Shown piece by piece: positions 56,541 to 64,000 of a stretch of 64,000 nucleotides of DNA. The DNA is taken from NCBI RefSeq assembly GCF_017875325.1, contig NZ_JAGGMN010000001.1, positions 2,066,140-2,130,139 on the forward strand, in the 5' to 3' direction. A program made the position numbers and the translations under genes. The notes below the pieces were generated by a model. It ran no database searches, had not been told where the DNA came from, and saw nothing but the letters and a program-made list of their open reading frames with translations. Positions within the stretch are counted from its first letter, which is position 1, and every line of letters begins with the position of its first letter. The stretch is from Methanofollis sp. W23 (GTDB taxonomy: Archaea > Halobacteriota > Methanomicrobia > Methanomicrobiales > Methanofollaceae).

Positions 56541-58184
56541 TTATTGACAATTCTTACAGATCCTTGTCTTCCGAAATAACCCTGATGTAGCAATACACTG
56601 CGAGCAAGCCGCTGTTCCACACTTGTCGCAGATCTGGGTATGATCGGACCCATAGGTTCTGTGACAGATCGGGCACTCAACCTCACAGTCGGAGCAGATC
56701 GGCATATTGCATACTGAACAGATCGTGCTGGCATGCTCTTTACAGAATGTCTTGCCGCAGGAACTGCAGGTCAAAGCATGTTCTTCACAGACCCATTTCC
56801 CGCAGACAGGGCATTGTGAAATGTGCTCACTACAACAGGCTTTTCCGCACACTTCACAAACAGCAACAGTCTCTTTCTTAATATTAATCGCACCAAGTTT
56901 GAAATGCTGCGGGCAATAGCGGATGGTATTTTCAAGGACTGTTCCAGAGTGGGCAAACACTTCTTTCGTATATATCGTGCCTAATGCGTTGAAATGAACA
57001 TTCCATTTTGGAACGGAAACCATTTCACTATTAAATAGTTTTATATCGCCCCTTCTTGGGATAAACTTCCTTCTCTTGCTATCCAGAATGGTATCCCCCT
57101 TTGAAGGGGTGTACGTTATATCACTCGTATTCTTAGCGGTGATATATTCTATGGCAACTCTCTGGACCGTCCGCTTGGTGATTTCAGGTTTCAGTTCGGT
57201 GATCTGATAATCCGAACCGATGGTAATAGAGTATTCGGGTGAGGGAGAATAATTCAGTACTTCGTTGAAGGTCTGGAGTGTTCGAGTGTTGCTGGTGCTC
57301 TGTTTTGAGGCACTCAGCGAATTAAAAAACGAGCTCCCCTTCTCTGCCTGCCTGTTGAGTACCCTGCCATCTAAGAGATCGATCACAACGATTCCGTCAT
57401 CCGAAAACTTATGCAGTTCTTTGGTCGGATCATAGACCTGAGCTTTGAAACTGTAGGGTATCTTTATATATGGATGGAAGGTGAGCCTGGCATCGCTCAC
57501 CTCAACCAGATCTTTGTTCTGGAGTGGTAGCGTCGTCACTGCGAGGTAATCTGATTCTATTGGCAGAGCAAATTTTAAATTCAGTTTTTCTCCTTTCCAA
57601 CTGGTCCTTCCGACAGAGACAGCGAGCCACTTTTCCTTGATCTCTTCGTGACCGACGATCTCGATGTTCTTACTCTCCGCAAAATTCTGAGCATCAATGG
57701 TAAAGTCGTTGAAGGCGACAAAAACACCTCGCCAACCTCCACCGAGATCATCAAGTCTCTTAGAAAAGTCCCGAACCTCTTTTATGCCGACTGCGTCTTT
57801 AAAATTCTTACATTCGATAGCAATCTGCTTTTTCCCTCTCTTGGCAACGACATCGATTTCGTTTGTATAACCCCCCTGACCAGGCATTCTGACCCTTCTT
57901 TCGGTCTTGTAACCTTCTGCCTGGTAAATCGAGTCTACCATCTCTTCCAGTTTCGTTCCGAGTTCGTAGACGTTCGCAGAAGACGGTCCGCTCTCTTCGG
58001 TGTAATCTTCATCCGACCAATCGATAGGATCCGACCAATCATCATCAGAAGGAGGGTCACTTTGGGTTTTGGTTGGAACAATTTGCGATGATGTCTCCTG
58101 TGTTAACTCGGTACCACATTCGGGACAGAATTTTGCGTTGGTGTACTGTAATGGCGTTCCACATTCAGGACAAAATTTCGGCAT
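56541..58184 (-). CDS. zinc-ribbon / restriction-endonuclease-like / multi-zinc-finger protein
   Basis: 547 residues. N-terminal double zinc ribbon (FCPECGTPL, FCPECGTEL), an acidic linker, then an Mrr-like PD-(D/E)XK domain (about 85-190: TKLEEMVDSIYQAEGYKTER, E-I-D-V-V-A then I-A-I-E-C-K), a beta-rich middle, and a C-terminal array of Cys/His fingers (CEVCGKACCSEHISQCPVCG onward, seven or more pairs). AT-rich and so probably acquired. No methylase partner nearby. ATG 58184 preferred over 58196. Possibly a defence or DNA-processing nuclease (inference). Confidence 0.75.
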   Translation of the reverse strand: MPKFCPECGTPLQYTNAKFCPECGTELTQETSSQIVPTKTQSDPPSDDDWSDPIDWSDEDYTEESGPSSANVYELGTKLEEMVDSIYQAEGYKTERRVRMPGQGGYTNEIDVVAKRGKKQIAIECKNFKDAVGIKEVRDFSKRLDDLGGGWRGVFVAFNDFTIDAQNFAESKNIEIVGHEEIKEKWLAVSVGRTSWKGEKLNLKFALPIESDYLAVTTLPLQNKDLVEVSDARLTFHPYIKIPYSFKAQVYDPTKELHKFSDDGIVVIDLLDGRVLNRQAEKGSSFFNSLSASKQSTSNTRTLQTFNEVLNYSPSPEYSITIGSDYQITELKPEITKRTVQRVAIEYITAKNTSDITYTPSKGDTILDSKRRKFIPRRGDIKLFNSEMVSVPKWNVHFNALGTIYTKEVFAHSGTVLENTIRYCPQHFKLGAINIKKETVAVCEVCGKACCSEHISQCPVCGKWVCEEHALTCSSCGKTFCKEHASTICSVCNMPICSDCEVECPICHRTYGSDHTQICDKCGTAACSQCIATSGLFRKTRICKNCQ

Positions 58185-58319
58185 GGTTATTCGCATAATC
58201 TGGCTTTACGCATACATCCTTTAAGGTAACGAAATTATTTTTTGAGTCATATTACCCACACGACGAACCCGCAGCCCCATGTCCTGGTAAAAGCAATGAA
58301 ATCTCACACCGCCCGAAGA

Positions 58320-58663
58320 TTACCCTCCGCCTTCCTCCCCAACGATCCGCTGGATCTCCCGCCGGAGTTCAGGCACGTGGTTGACGGCCGTCCTCCAGAC
58401 GAGCATCGTGTCGACGCCACAATAGGTATGGATCAGTTTGTCCCGCAACCCCGCCATTTCCTTCCATGGAACGGCAGGGTGCCTCTCCCTGACGGACAGG
58501 GGGATCTTTTTGCCGCCTCCCCGATGACCTCGAACTTCCTGATGACGGCGCTTTGTGTCTTATCGTCATAGAGAAACCCGTCGTAGGTCATGCCCGCGGT
58601 GAACTCCTCGATCTTTTCCAGGGCACCGGCGAGGTCGGAGAAGTAGAGGAGAGAGGATCTCAT
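58320..58663 (-). pseudogene. HepT-like HEPN toxin with frameshift
   Basis: Starts MRSSLLYFSDLAGALEKIEE, then KTQSAVIRKFEVIGEAAK, typical of HepT (DUF86). At the A5 run 58507-58511 one base appears missing: the original frame continues as GC-rich nonsense, while a +1 frame gives IPLSVRERHPAVPWKEMAGL then RDKLIHTY (the R-x4-H RNase motif) and runs to TAA 58320-58322. ATGA overlap with mntA. Confidence 0.75.
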
Positions 58664-58929
58664 GCAAAGAGGAGGTCTCGCGTCACCTGGCTGCGGATCT
58701 CCGGGCGGAGTGCGGTTTCCGGTACGACATCAACGCTACCGCCGAGTTTTTCTTCGAGAAACTGCGACGGCCCGACAAAATCAAAGAGGTCGGCACCGGC
58801 GCCGAACGCGACGAGGAGATCGATCTCGCTGCCCTCCCCCTGTCCCTCGCGGGCATATGAGCCGAAGAGGGCGATGCTCTCGACACGGAATCGCTCTCTG
58901 AGTATTGAGAGAGTCGGTCCCAACCCCAT
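58660..58929 (-). CDS. MntA-like minimal nucleotidyltransferase (antitoxin)
   Basis: 89 residues. GSYAREGQGEGSEIDLLV is the G-S-x10-D-x-D nucleotidyltransferase motif, with the second metal ligand in GSVDVV. MntA antitoxins AMPylate the active site of HepT. AGGA lies four bases before ATG 58929. Apparently intact although its hepT is frameshifted. Confidence 0.85.
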   Translation of the reverse strand: MGLGPTLSILRERFRVESIALFGSYAREGQGEGSEIDLLVAFGAGADLFDFVGPSQFLEEKLGGSVDVVPETALRPEIRSQVTRDLLFA

Positions 58930-59075
58930 ATTCCTGAATTAAGATCCGCGAAATTCCAGAGCCTCAGGGATTCCCGCAGGCGACGGCAGAACCCATCCGC
59001 ACCATCCAGGAATGTTTCCGTCCTCTGCCGGTCCATCTCGGAGGGGTAAGGGTGTGAGCAACCCCTCATGTTCAC

Positions 59076-59909
59076 TCAATCATAGTCCTCTCTAAGAGCG
59101 ATAGAATCGGCATGTCCCAGAACGTAGGGATAGGATTTTTCCATACACGTACGATCCGTCCAACTCGAATCGTTGCTTTCTAAGCGATACCCCCACGTAC
59201 CCGCGGGAGCACTGTACGGATACCACCCATATTCACCGGTATCATATTCGTCCCATTTGAAGATCACATCCGTTTTATACGCATCATTTTGAGGATCATA
59301 ATCCAGAATGACCTCTGCAACGTCTGAATCCTGCTCATAAGAGATCACATCCCCTATCGCGTACGCAGGTTCCGGCAAAAGTGCGGAAGGAACGGCGGGT
59401 GTCGTTGTATCCGGCGTATTACCCAGTTGAACTCCTAGAGACGAAGATGGTTCTGGTTCGGAGTACACGACTTCGGCGTTATCCGCAAAAGCAACCCTCA
59501 AAACGTCCCACCCATCAGAGAGAGCATCGGGATTCACAGAAAGATGGATCTTAATGGTTTCTCCAGGCCCTAACGCATCGAAAAAATCCCGATCCAGCAT
59601 TAAATCCTCATTATGAGAGTCATTCAATGTCACAGTCCTTAAAATCTCAGTACTCTCCAGCGCAGAAGAGATATCGGATTCAGGCAGAGTTATCACAGCA
59701 ACGACAACATTATGTGCCGTGGTAGATCCGGTGTTCTTGACGGACATGTACGTGTCAATGGAAGAAGTGCTTTGATTTTCAGCACCACCATCGAGTATTT
59801 GCAGGTGCGTGTCACCTTCGCTGAGAGATGAATCGGTACATCCTCCCGTTAAAACAACCGCAATGACAGAAACAAATAGCAGAACCGACGGAGTTATTTT
59901 TATAACCAT
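59076..59909 (-). CDS. secreted lipoprotein with CARDB-like domain
   Basis: 277 residues. Signal peptide with lipobox LTGGC; residues about 45-150 look like an archaeal CARDB/Ig-like domain (YMSVKNTGSTTAHNVVVAVI, LGPGETIKIHLSV); a Pro/Ser linker; and a C-terminal domain (EPAYAIGDVISYEQDSDVAE, YDPQNDAYKTDVIFKWDEYD). Anchored outside the cell. AT-rich. Function unknown. Confidence 0.7.
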   Translation of the reverse strand: MVIKITPSVLLFVSVIAVVLTGGCTDSSLSEGDTHLQILDGGAENQSTSSIDTYMSVKNTGSTTAHNVVVAVITLPESDISSALESTEILRTVTLNDSHNEDLMLDRDFFDALGPGETIKIHLSVNPDALSDGWDVLRVAFADNAEVVYSEPEPSSSLGVQLGNTPDTTTPAVPSALLPEPAYAIGDVISYEQDSDVAEVILDYDPQNDAYKTDVIFKWDEYDTGEYGWYPYSAPAGTWGYRLESNDSSWTDRTCMEKSYPYVLGHADSIALREDYD

Positions 59910-60563
59910 TATAAAAGGCCTCGTTATCTAAAAGGACATAAAACCGTGCAACACCCCGAGGGATATGTATTTCGATATGGAATTCGTGAAATATAGACAT
60001 TGAAGACCCCCACAGAATATTATGTAAGATAAAAGACTTCTTTTTGGCTTTGTAGAAATGCTCTGGATCGCTATTTCTTTGGGGGGCTGGCCGCCCCCAG
60101 AACCCCCCGCCCGAAGAGAGGTGGCGGATTGCAACCCCCTCTTCAGGGTCATCTTTCCGCCTTCCCGACCCAATCTTCATCCCGGGGGTCCGGGGGCAGC
60201 GCCCCTGGCGCAAGGTTGGAGGAAGGCACGTCGATCCGATGTGCCGCCCCCCCCCATCGTCGAAGAATCTTCACCGCCATCTCGCGCCGGGGGTTGCACC
60301 CCCCGGACCCCCCACGGACCGAAGATAGGTGGGGGCGGCGATGGAACACGATCCCCCCCGATTCTCCTGTCTTGAAATAGAGCGATCAGGCGACGAGAAA
60401 TGTTCATCCCGTATGCTTGAACCCGGAGTTCATGTCCGATTCTAAAGGGCCAGAAATTCATATCCAGTATGCTTGAGGCATGATCTCGCCTCATGTTGAA
60501 TTCTAAAAATCCAAAAAAAGTATAAAGCAATTCAAAAGGGCTTCTTACCCTCGAATATCCCCT
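59910..60563. repeat. composite repeat-rich intergenic region
   Basis: Element end TTTTTGGCTTTGTAGAAATG at 60041, GC-rich core with CCTTCCCGACCCAATCTTCA (reverse orientation of the family core), then hairpin-type ends CCCGTATGCTTGAACCCGGA with CCGATTCTAAAGGGCC (60408-60452) and GTATGCTTGAGGCATGATCT with TTGAATTCTAAAAATCC (60467-60512). No gene. Confidence 0.6.
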
Positions 60564-61514
60564 TCACCCAAGGTGCCCGAGCACCGCCTCGCCGAACGCC
60601 GCGGTCGTCGCCGACCCGCCAAGGTCGGGCGTCTTCATCCCGGTATCCAGCGTGGCCGTCACCGCCGCCTCGACGGCGGCCGCCCCTGCGGCATCTCCAG
60701 CATGGTCCAGGAGCATCGCCGCACTTCTGAGAGCCGCCACAGGGTTTGCAATGCCTTTCCCCTCGATGTCGGGTGCCGACCCATGGACCGGCTCAAAGAG
60801 AGCATGGTCGTCCCCGATATTTGCCGACGGCAGGAGACCAAGGCCCCCGACCAGGGCCCCGGCGGCGTCGGAGAGGATGTCCCCGAAGATGTTTGTGGTC
60901 ACCACGACCCCGTAGTGCGCCGGGTGCATCAGGACGCCCAGGCAGAGGGCATCGATGTACTTCTCCTCCCACTCGAGCCCGGCGGCCTCGGCCTCCTCGA
61001 TGGCGCACCGCCTGAAGAGAGCGTCCGACTTGAGGACGTTGGCCTTCGTCCCGATGGTGAACCGACGCCCCTTTGCACGTGCTGCGGCAAACCGTGCGAT
61101 CCGCCGACTCCCCGCCTCGGTGACCACCCGCAGAGTGCAGGCCGACCCTGGCAATTCCCACTCGATCCCTGAGTACAGCCCCTCGGTGTTCTCGCGCACG
61201 ATGGTGATGTCCACCCCGGCCCCCTGGACCGGCCTGACATTGGCATAGAGTTCGAGTTCTTTGCGCAACCTGACGATCACGCTCTGGTAATTCGGGTCGG
61301 GCGGCGTGGTCACCGCCCCGAAGAGCACACTGTCGGCTTCACGGAGGGCCTGCAACTCCTCGGCGCCGAGGGCCTCGCCGCAACGCTTCCAGCGCCCATA
61401 CCCGATCTCGACCTCGACGTAGTCCCACTCCGGATGGAGGCGCCTGAGCACCGCCTCAGCGACCGGGACCACCTCCTTCCCGATCCCGTCACCTGGAACG
61501 ACTGCGACCTTCAT
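60564..61514 (-). CDS. leuB: isopropylmalate/isohomocitrate dehydrogenase family
   Basis: 316 residues, NAD-dependent beta-decarboxylating dehydrogenase: VAVVPGDGIGKEVVP, RLRKELELYANVRPV, IVRENTEGLYSGIE, TIGTKANVLKSDALF (catalytic Lys), YIDALCLGVLMHPAHYGVVV, NIFGDILSDAAGALVGGLGL, FEPVHGSAPDIEGKGIANP. Ends the operon; its start overlaps the preceding gene. With leuC/leuD this fits leucine synthesis, but the AksF role in coenzyme B synthesis cannot be excluded. Confidence 0.88.
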   Translation of the reverse strand: MKVAVVPGDGIGKEVVPVAEAVLRRLHPEWDYVEVEIGYGRWKRCGEALGAEELQALREADSVLFGAVTTPPDPNYQSVIVRLRKELELYANVRPVQGAGVDITIVRENTEGLYSGIEWELPGSACTLRVVTEAGSRRIARFAAARAKGRRFTIGTKANVLKSDALFRRCAIEEAEAAGLEWEEKYIDALCLGVLMHPAHYGVVVTTNIFGDILSDAAGALVGGLGLLPSANIGDDHALFEPVHGSAPDIEGKGIANPVAALRSAAMLLDHAGDAAGAAAVEAAVTATLDTGMKTPDLGGSATTAAFGEAVLGHLG

Positions 61515-62307
61515 CCTTTCTCCACTCCTGCACCATCTCTCTCAGCACTCTATCAACTGTATGCGGTGACGCCCCCCAATGGACCACGCCGCCGAACTTC
61601 TCATTCCAGACGCCGACACCCTCGCGCTCGCCCCGGCAACACCTGGCCATAAACGGTTCCTCTGCCACCTGGGTGAGCGGACAGATCTCGGCGACCTCGA
61701 TCCCGTCACCATAATTCTCGGCACAGAACTGCCTGGCCGTAAGACACCCGGCCACCCGCTCGTTCCCCTCCAGGGGGTCGGCGTCCAGGGTGCGGTCAAA
61801 CCCCCCGGCCCGGCAGGGGTAGACCTCGGCACCGATCTCGCTGATATCCCTGATATGATATTCAAACCTGACATGGAGATCGCCGAAGAGCCCGACCCCT
61901 TCGAGATCCTCCAGTACCCCGACGAGATGGGCCCGCGGCGGCACGACGTCATAGACATGGACCGTGAGGAGATCCTTGGGATCAGGGTCGAGGACAAAGG
62001 TCCGCGACTCGTCAGGACTCTTAAAGATCGTACACCTCTTCCCGCTCTCGCGGGCAAGGCTGAGCAGACGAGCACGGTCATTGATATTTACCTTTTCAGG
62101 CCAGACCGTCGTCTCCTCAGGGGAGGCAAGCACCCAGGTGGCCGTCACGTCACGCATCAACGTCTCCCCGTCGCTGAGACGGACCGCCAGCACCTCCGGC
62201 CCTTCGGCTGTCTCTCTGATCAGCCACCTGGAGAGGAAGTAGACCCTCTCACCCAGTGGCTGCGAGGTAGCGATTCCTACATATTTGCATTCTTCTGGAA
62301 ATATCAT
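61489..62307 (-). CDS. conserved protein of unknown function within the leu operon
   Basis: 272 residues from ATG 62307. Begins MIFPEECKYVGIATSQPLGE; blocks SRWLIRETAEGPEVLAVRLS, LDPDPKDLLTVHVYDVVPPR, DLHVRFEYHIRDISEIGAEV, CLTARQFCAENYGDGIEVAE and MARCCRGEREGVG. Soluble, about ten Cys. It overlaps leuD by four bases and leuB by 26. I recognise no function; strict coupling suggests a role in the same pathway or its control. Confidence 0.75.
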   Translation of the reverse strand: MIFPEECKYVGIATSQPLGERVYFLSRWLIRETAEGPEVLAVRLSDGETLMRDVTATWVLASPEETTVWPEKVNINDRARLLSLARESGKRCTIFKSPDESRTFVLDPDPKDLLTVHVYDVVPPRAHLVGVLEDLEGVGLFGDLHVRFEYHIRDISEIGAEVYPCRAGGFDRTLDADPLEGNERVAGCLTARQFCAENYGDGIEVAEICPLTQVAEEPFMARCCRGEREGVGVWNEKFGGVVHWGASPHTVDRVLREMVQEWRKDEGRSRSR

Positions 62308-62777
62308 CTCTGGCCTCCGCTGAGATAGGAGACAAGACCTCCAGCCTGGAGGATCGCCCGCATCCGCGGGGAGAGAGGACGGAGAGGGCGGCGGGCACCC
62401 GACGCCTCGATCCATCCCTCTTCAAGGTCAAAGCACACTTCCCCACCATCCTGGCATGGGATCTCGCACTCAAGCACTGGAAGACCAATATTGACGGCGT
62501 TCCTGAAGAATATTCTGGCAAACATCGGAGCGGCCACCGCCACGACCCCTGCCTCTTTCAGGGCGACCGGGGCCTGCTCCCTGGACGAACCGCACCCGAA
62601 ATTCGGGCCTGCGACGATCACCGCTCCCTTCAGTCTCCTGGCAAGGCCGGGGTCGAGGTCCTCAAAGACATGGGTGGCCCAGACCGAACGATCCTTGGTC
62701 CGCAAGTACCTCCCCGCGATGATCAGGTCGGTATCGATGTCACGGCCCAGGCAGACCGCACGTCCCTCTGCCTTCAT
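62304..62777 (-). CDS. leuD: 3-isopropylmalate dehydratase small subunit (or homoaconitase small subunit)
   Basis: 157 residues. GRDIDTDLIIAGRYL, then AVIVAGPNFGCGSSREQAPV (the aconitase swivel-domain loop) and FARIFFRNAVNIGLPVL. ATG 62777 overlaps the leuC stop (ATGA). The usual substrate-loop residues near YLRT (RDIDTDLIIAGRYLRT) are compatible with the broad archaeal LeuD/AksE group, so substrate is not settled. Confidence 0.92.
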   Translation of the reverse strand: MKAEGRAVCLGRDIDTDLIIAGRYLRTKDRSVWATHVFEDLDPGLARRLKGAVIVAGPNFGCGSSREQAPVALKEAGVVAVAAPMFARIFFRNAVNIGLPVLECEIPCQDGGEVCFDLEEGWIEASGARRPLRPLSPRMRAILQAGGLVSYLSGGQR

Positions 62778-63988
62778 AGATATCCCTCCGGTGAGGCGAC
62801 CTCGCCGGCAAGGGCAGTCGCCGCCGCAGTCGAAGGGGACGCAAGATAGATCTCGCCGCCGACACCCATCCTGTTCCTGAAGTTCCGGTTCGCCGTCGAG
62901 AGGCAGACCTCGCCCTCCCCGATCACGCCCATATGCGCACCCAGGCACGGGCCGCACCCTGGCGTCCCGACCGCACACCCGGCCTTGATAAGCGTCTCAA
63001 GGACGCCGGTCGCAAGTGCACGGAGAAGCACGCTCCGCGACGCAGGGACGACAACGGTCCTGACCGCCACCTTCTTGCCCCTGACAATTCTCGCAAAGCG
63101 TTCCAGGTCCTCATAGCGCCCGCAGGTGCAGGTGCCCAGGAAGACCTGGTCGATCGGCACCCCCTCCTGCTCGGCGACCGGACAGACCGTGTCCACCCTG
63201 GGCGGGAGGGCGATGAGGGGTTCAAGGTTCTCAAGGTCGAGGGTCACCTCGTCAGGATAGCTGTCGATCCCCCGCGGCTGGACCTCGACCTCGTGCCCGA
63301 ACCCGGCGAAGTACTGCCGGGTCGTTTCGTCGGCATAGAAGAGCCCGGCCTTCGCACCGGTCTCCACCGCCATGTTCGACAGGGTGAGGCGGTCGGCCAT
63401 CGAGAGCCCGGCGGCCGCCTCGCCCACGAACTCAAGGGCGCGGTACGTCCCGCCGTCCATCCCGAGGGCGGCGACATAGGCAAGCGCGAGGTCCTTTGCC
63501 TCGACTGCCCCGGAAAGGTGCCCCTCAAGGAAGAGCCCGGTCGTCTCAGGCACCCTGAACCAGGTCTCACCGGTCGCAAAGACCCCTGCAAGGTCGGTCG
63601 CACCCACCCCGGTCGCAAAGGCGCCGAGGGCCCCGAGGGTGCAGGTATGGGAGTCGGCGCCAAGGACCACCTCGCCAGGCAGGGCGGCCCCCTCGGCCAT
63701 CACCTGGTGGCAGACCCCACCGCCGACATCTGAGAAGTGGACCTGCTGCTCCTCTGCAAAGGCACGCAGTTCCTTCTGGAGGTCGGCGGTCAGCGAGGTG
63801 TTGGCCGGGGCGATGTGATCGAAGATCAGGTGCCGGTGGTCAGGATCGGTGAAGACCCCGGTCCCGATCGCCCGCCATGCTTCAAGGGCCAGAACCCCGG
63901 TCCCGTCGTGGGCATAGGCCCGGTCCACCCGCCGGTCGACATACTCGCCGGCGGGTGCGCCGAGGATCGTCTCTGAGAGCGTGCTCAT
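62774..63988 (-). CDS. leuC: 3-isopropylmalate dehydratase large subunit (or homoaconitase large subunit)
   Basis: 404 residues. HLIFDHIAPANTSLTADLQK, HFSDVGGGVCHQVM, VLGADSHTCTLGALGAFATG, [4Fe-4S] ligands in SHTCT, FLGTCTCGRYEDL and GCGPCLGAHMG, and STANRNFRNRMG. Isomerises 2- to 3-isopropylmalate with LeuD. The methanogen homologue HacA (AksD) has the same motifs. First gene of leuC-leuD-unknown-leuB. Confidence 0.93.
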   Translation of the reverse strand: MSTLSETILGAPAGEYVDRRVDRAYAHDGTGVLALEAWRAIGTGVFTDPDHRHLIFDHIAPANTSLTADLQKELRAFAEEQQVHFSDVGGGVCHQVMAEGAALPGEVVLGADSHTCTLGALGAFATGVGATDLAGVFATGETWFRVPETTGLFLEGHLSGAVEAKDLALAYVAALGMDGGTYRALEFVGEAAAGLSMADRLTLSNMAVETGAKAGLFYADETTRQYFAGFGHEVEVQPRGIDSYPDEVTLDLENLEPLIALPPRVDTVCPVAEQEGVPIDQVFLGTCTCGRYEDLERFARIVRGKKVAVRTVVVPASRSVLLRALATGVLETLIKAGCAVGTPGCGPCLGAHMGVIGEGEVCLSTANRNFRNRMGVGGEIYLASPSTAAATALAGEVASPEGYL

Positions 63989-64000
63989 CCATGCACCCCC

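Noticed and set aside
58683-59075. Minus-strand ORF beginning in front of mntA (130 codons)
   Set aside because: Mostly antiframe to mntA. The first ~35 codons look slightly protein-like, but no family or independent stop supports a gene.

Overview
The window looks like the chromosome of a hydrogenotrophic methanogen of the order Methanomicrobiales (Methanofollis/Methanoculleus-like; the order is an inference). Reasons: archaeal-type PheS/PheT and TrpS, a fused tRNA-splicing endonuclease, TATA-box promoters with very short leaders, GGTG/GGAG Shine-Dalgarno sites, lipoproteins with Thr/Pro-rich linkers, PEGA and NosD-type surface proteins, NifB and many molybdenum/tungsten genes. Core genes are GC-rich. 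Several accessory blocks (2.0-4.4 kb, 8-13.4 kb, 56.5-58.2 kb, 59-60 kb) are clearly AT-richer and look transferred.

Layout. 1-1.2 kb: an ECF-type transporter (ATPase partial at the window edge, plus S component). 1.5 kb: a 47-residue small gene. 2-14 kb: a surface/toxin island with a beta-helix surface protein diverging from a 1516-residue secreted protein. That protein carries Ca-binding repeats, PEGA domains, a pre-toxin domain and a PD-(D/E)XK-like C-terminus, and is followed by a probable immunity gene. Three promoterless cassettes follow, each restarting inside the Ca-repeat/pre-toxin region; two carry different C-terminal domains and their own immunity genes (including SUKH-type), and the last is truncated. 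This is a polymorphic-toxin locus with a silent cassette array in an archaeon, and it stops just before tRNA-Val(GAC).

14-17.5 kb: serA and an ABC-class ATPase. 17.7-24.8 kb: a double substrate-binding protein, then a translationally coupled operon of radical SAM protein, unrecognised protein, methyltransferase, FecCD permease and ATPase. 25-40 kb: a molybdenum/tungsten island with a tandemly duplicated molybdenum-storage-protein module (one copy apparently starting with ATT), a MOT1 transporter, modA-trmO-modB-modC, tupABC, an Ogg-type glycosylase and nifB. 41-54 kb: two paralogous metallophosphoesterases, ahcY, hisF, pheT-pheS-trpS-endA and a CPBP protease. 54-60 kb: a flavodiiron-protein remnant, a DUF2238-like membrane protein, endonuclease IV, a zinc-ribbon/restriction-like protein, and a MntA/HepT pair with a frameshifted hepT. 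60.5-64 kb: a leuC-leuD-unknown-leuB operon.

Many gaps between genes are filled by one family of GC-rich elements about 240-310 bp long. They have terminal inverted repeats close to TTTTGGCTCTGTAGAAA (MITE-like), plus a companion hairpin motif built on GCATGAACC/GGTTCATGC.
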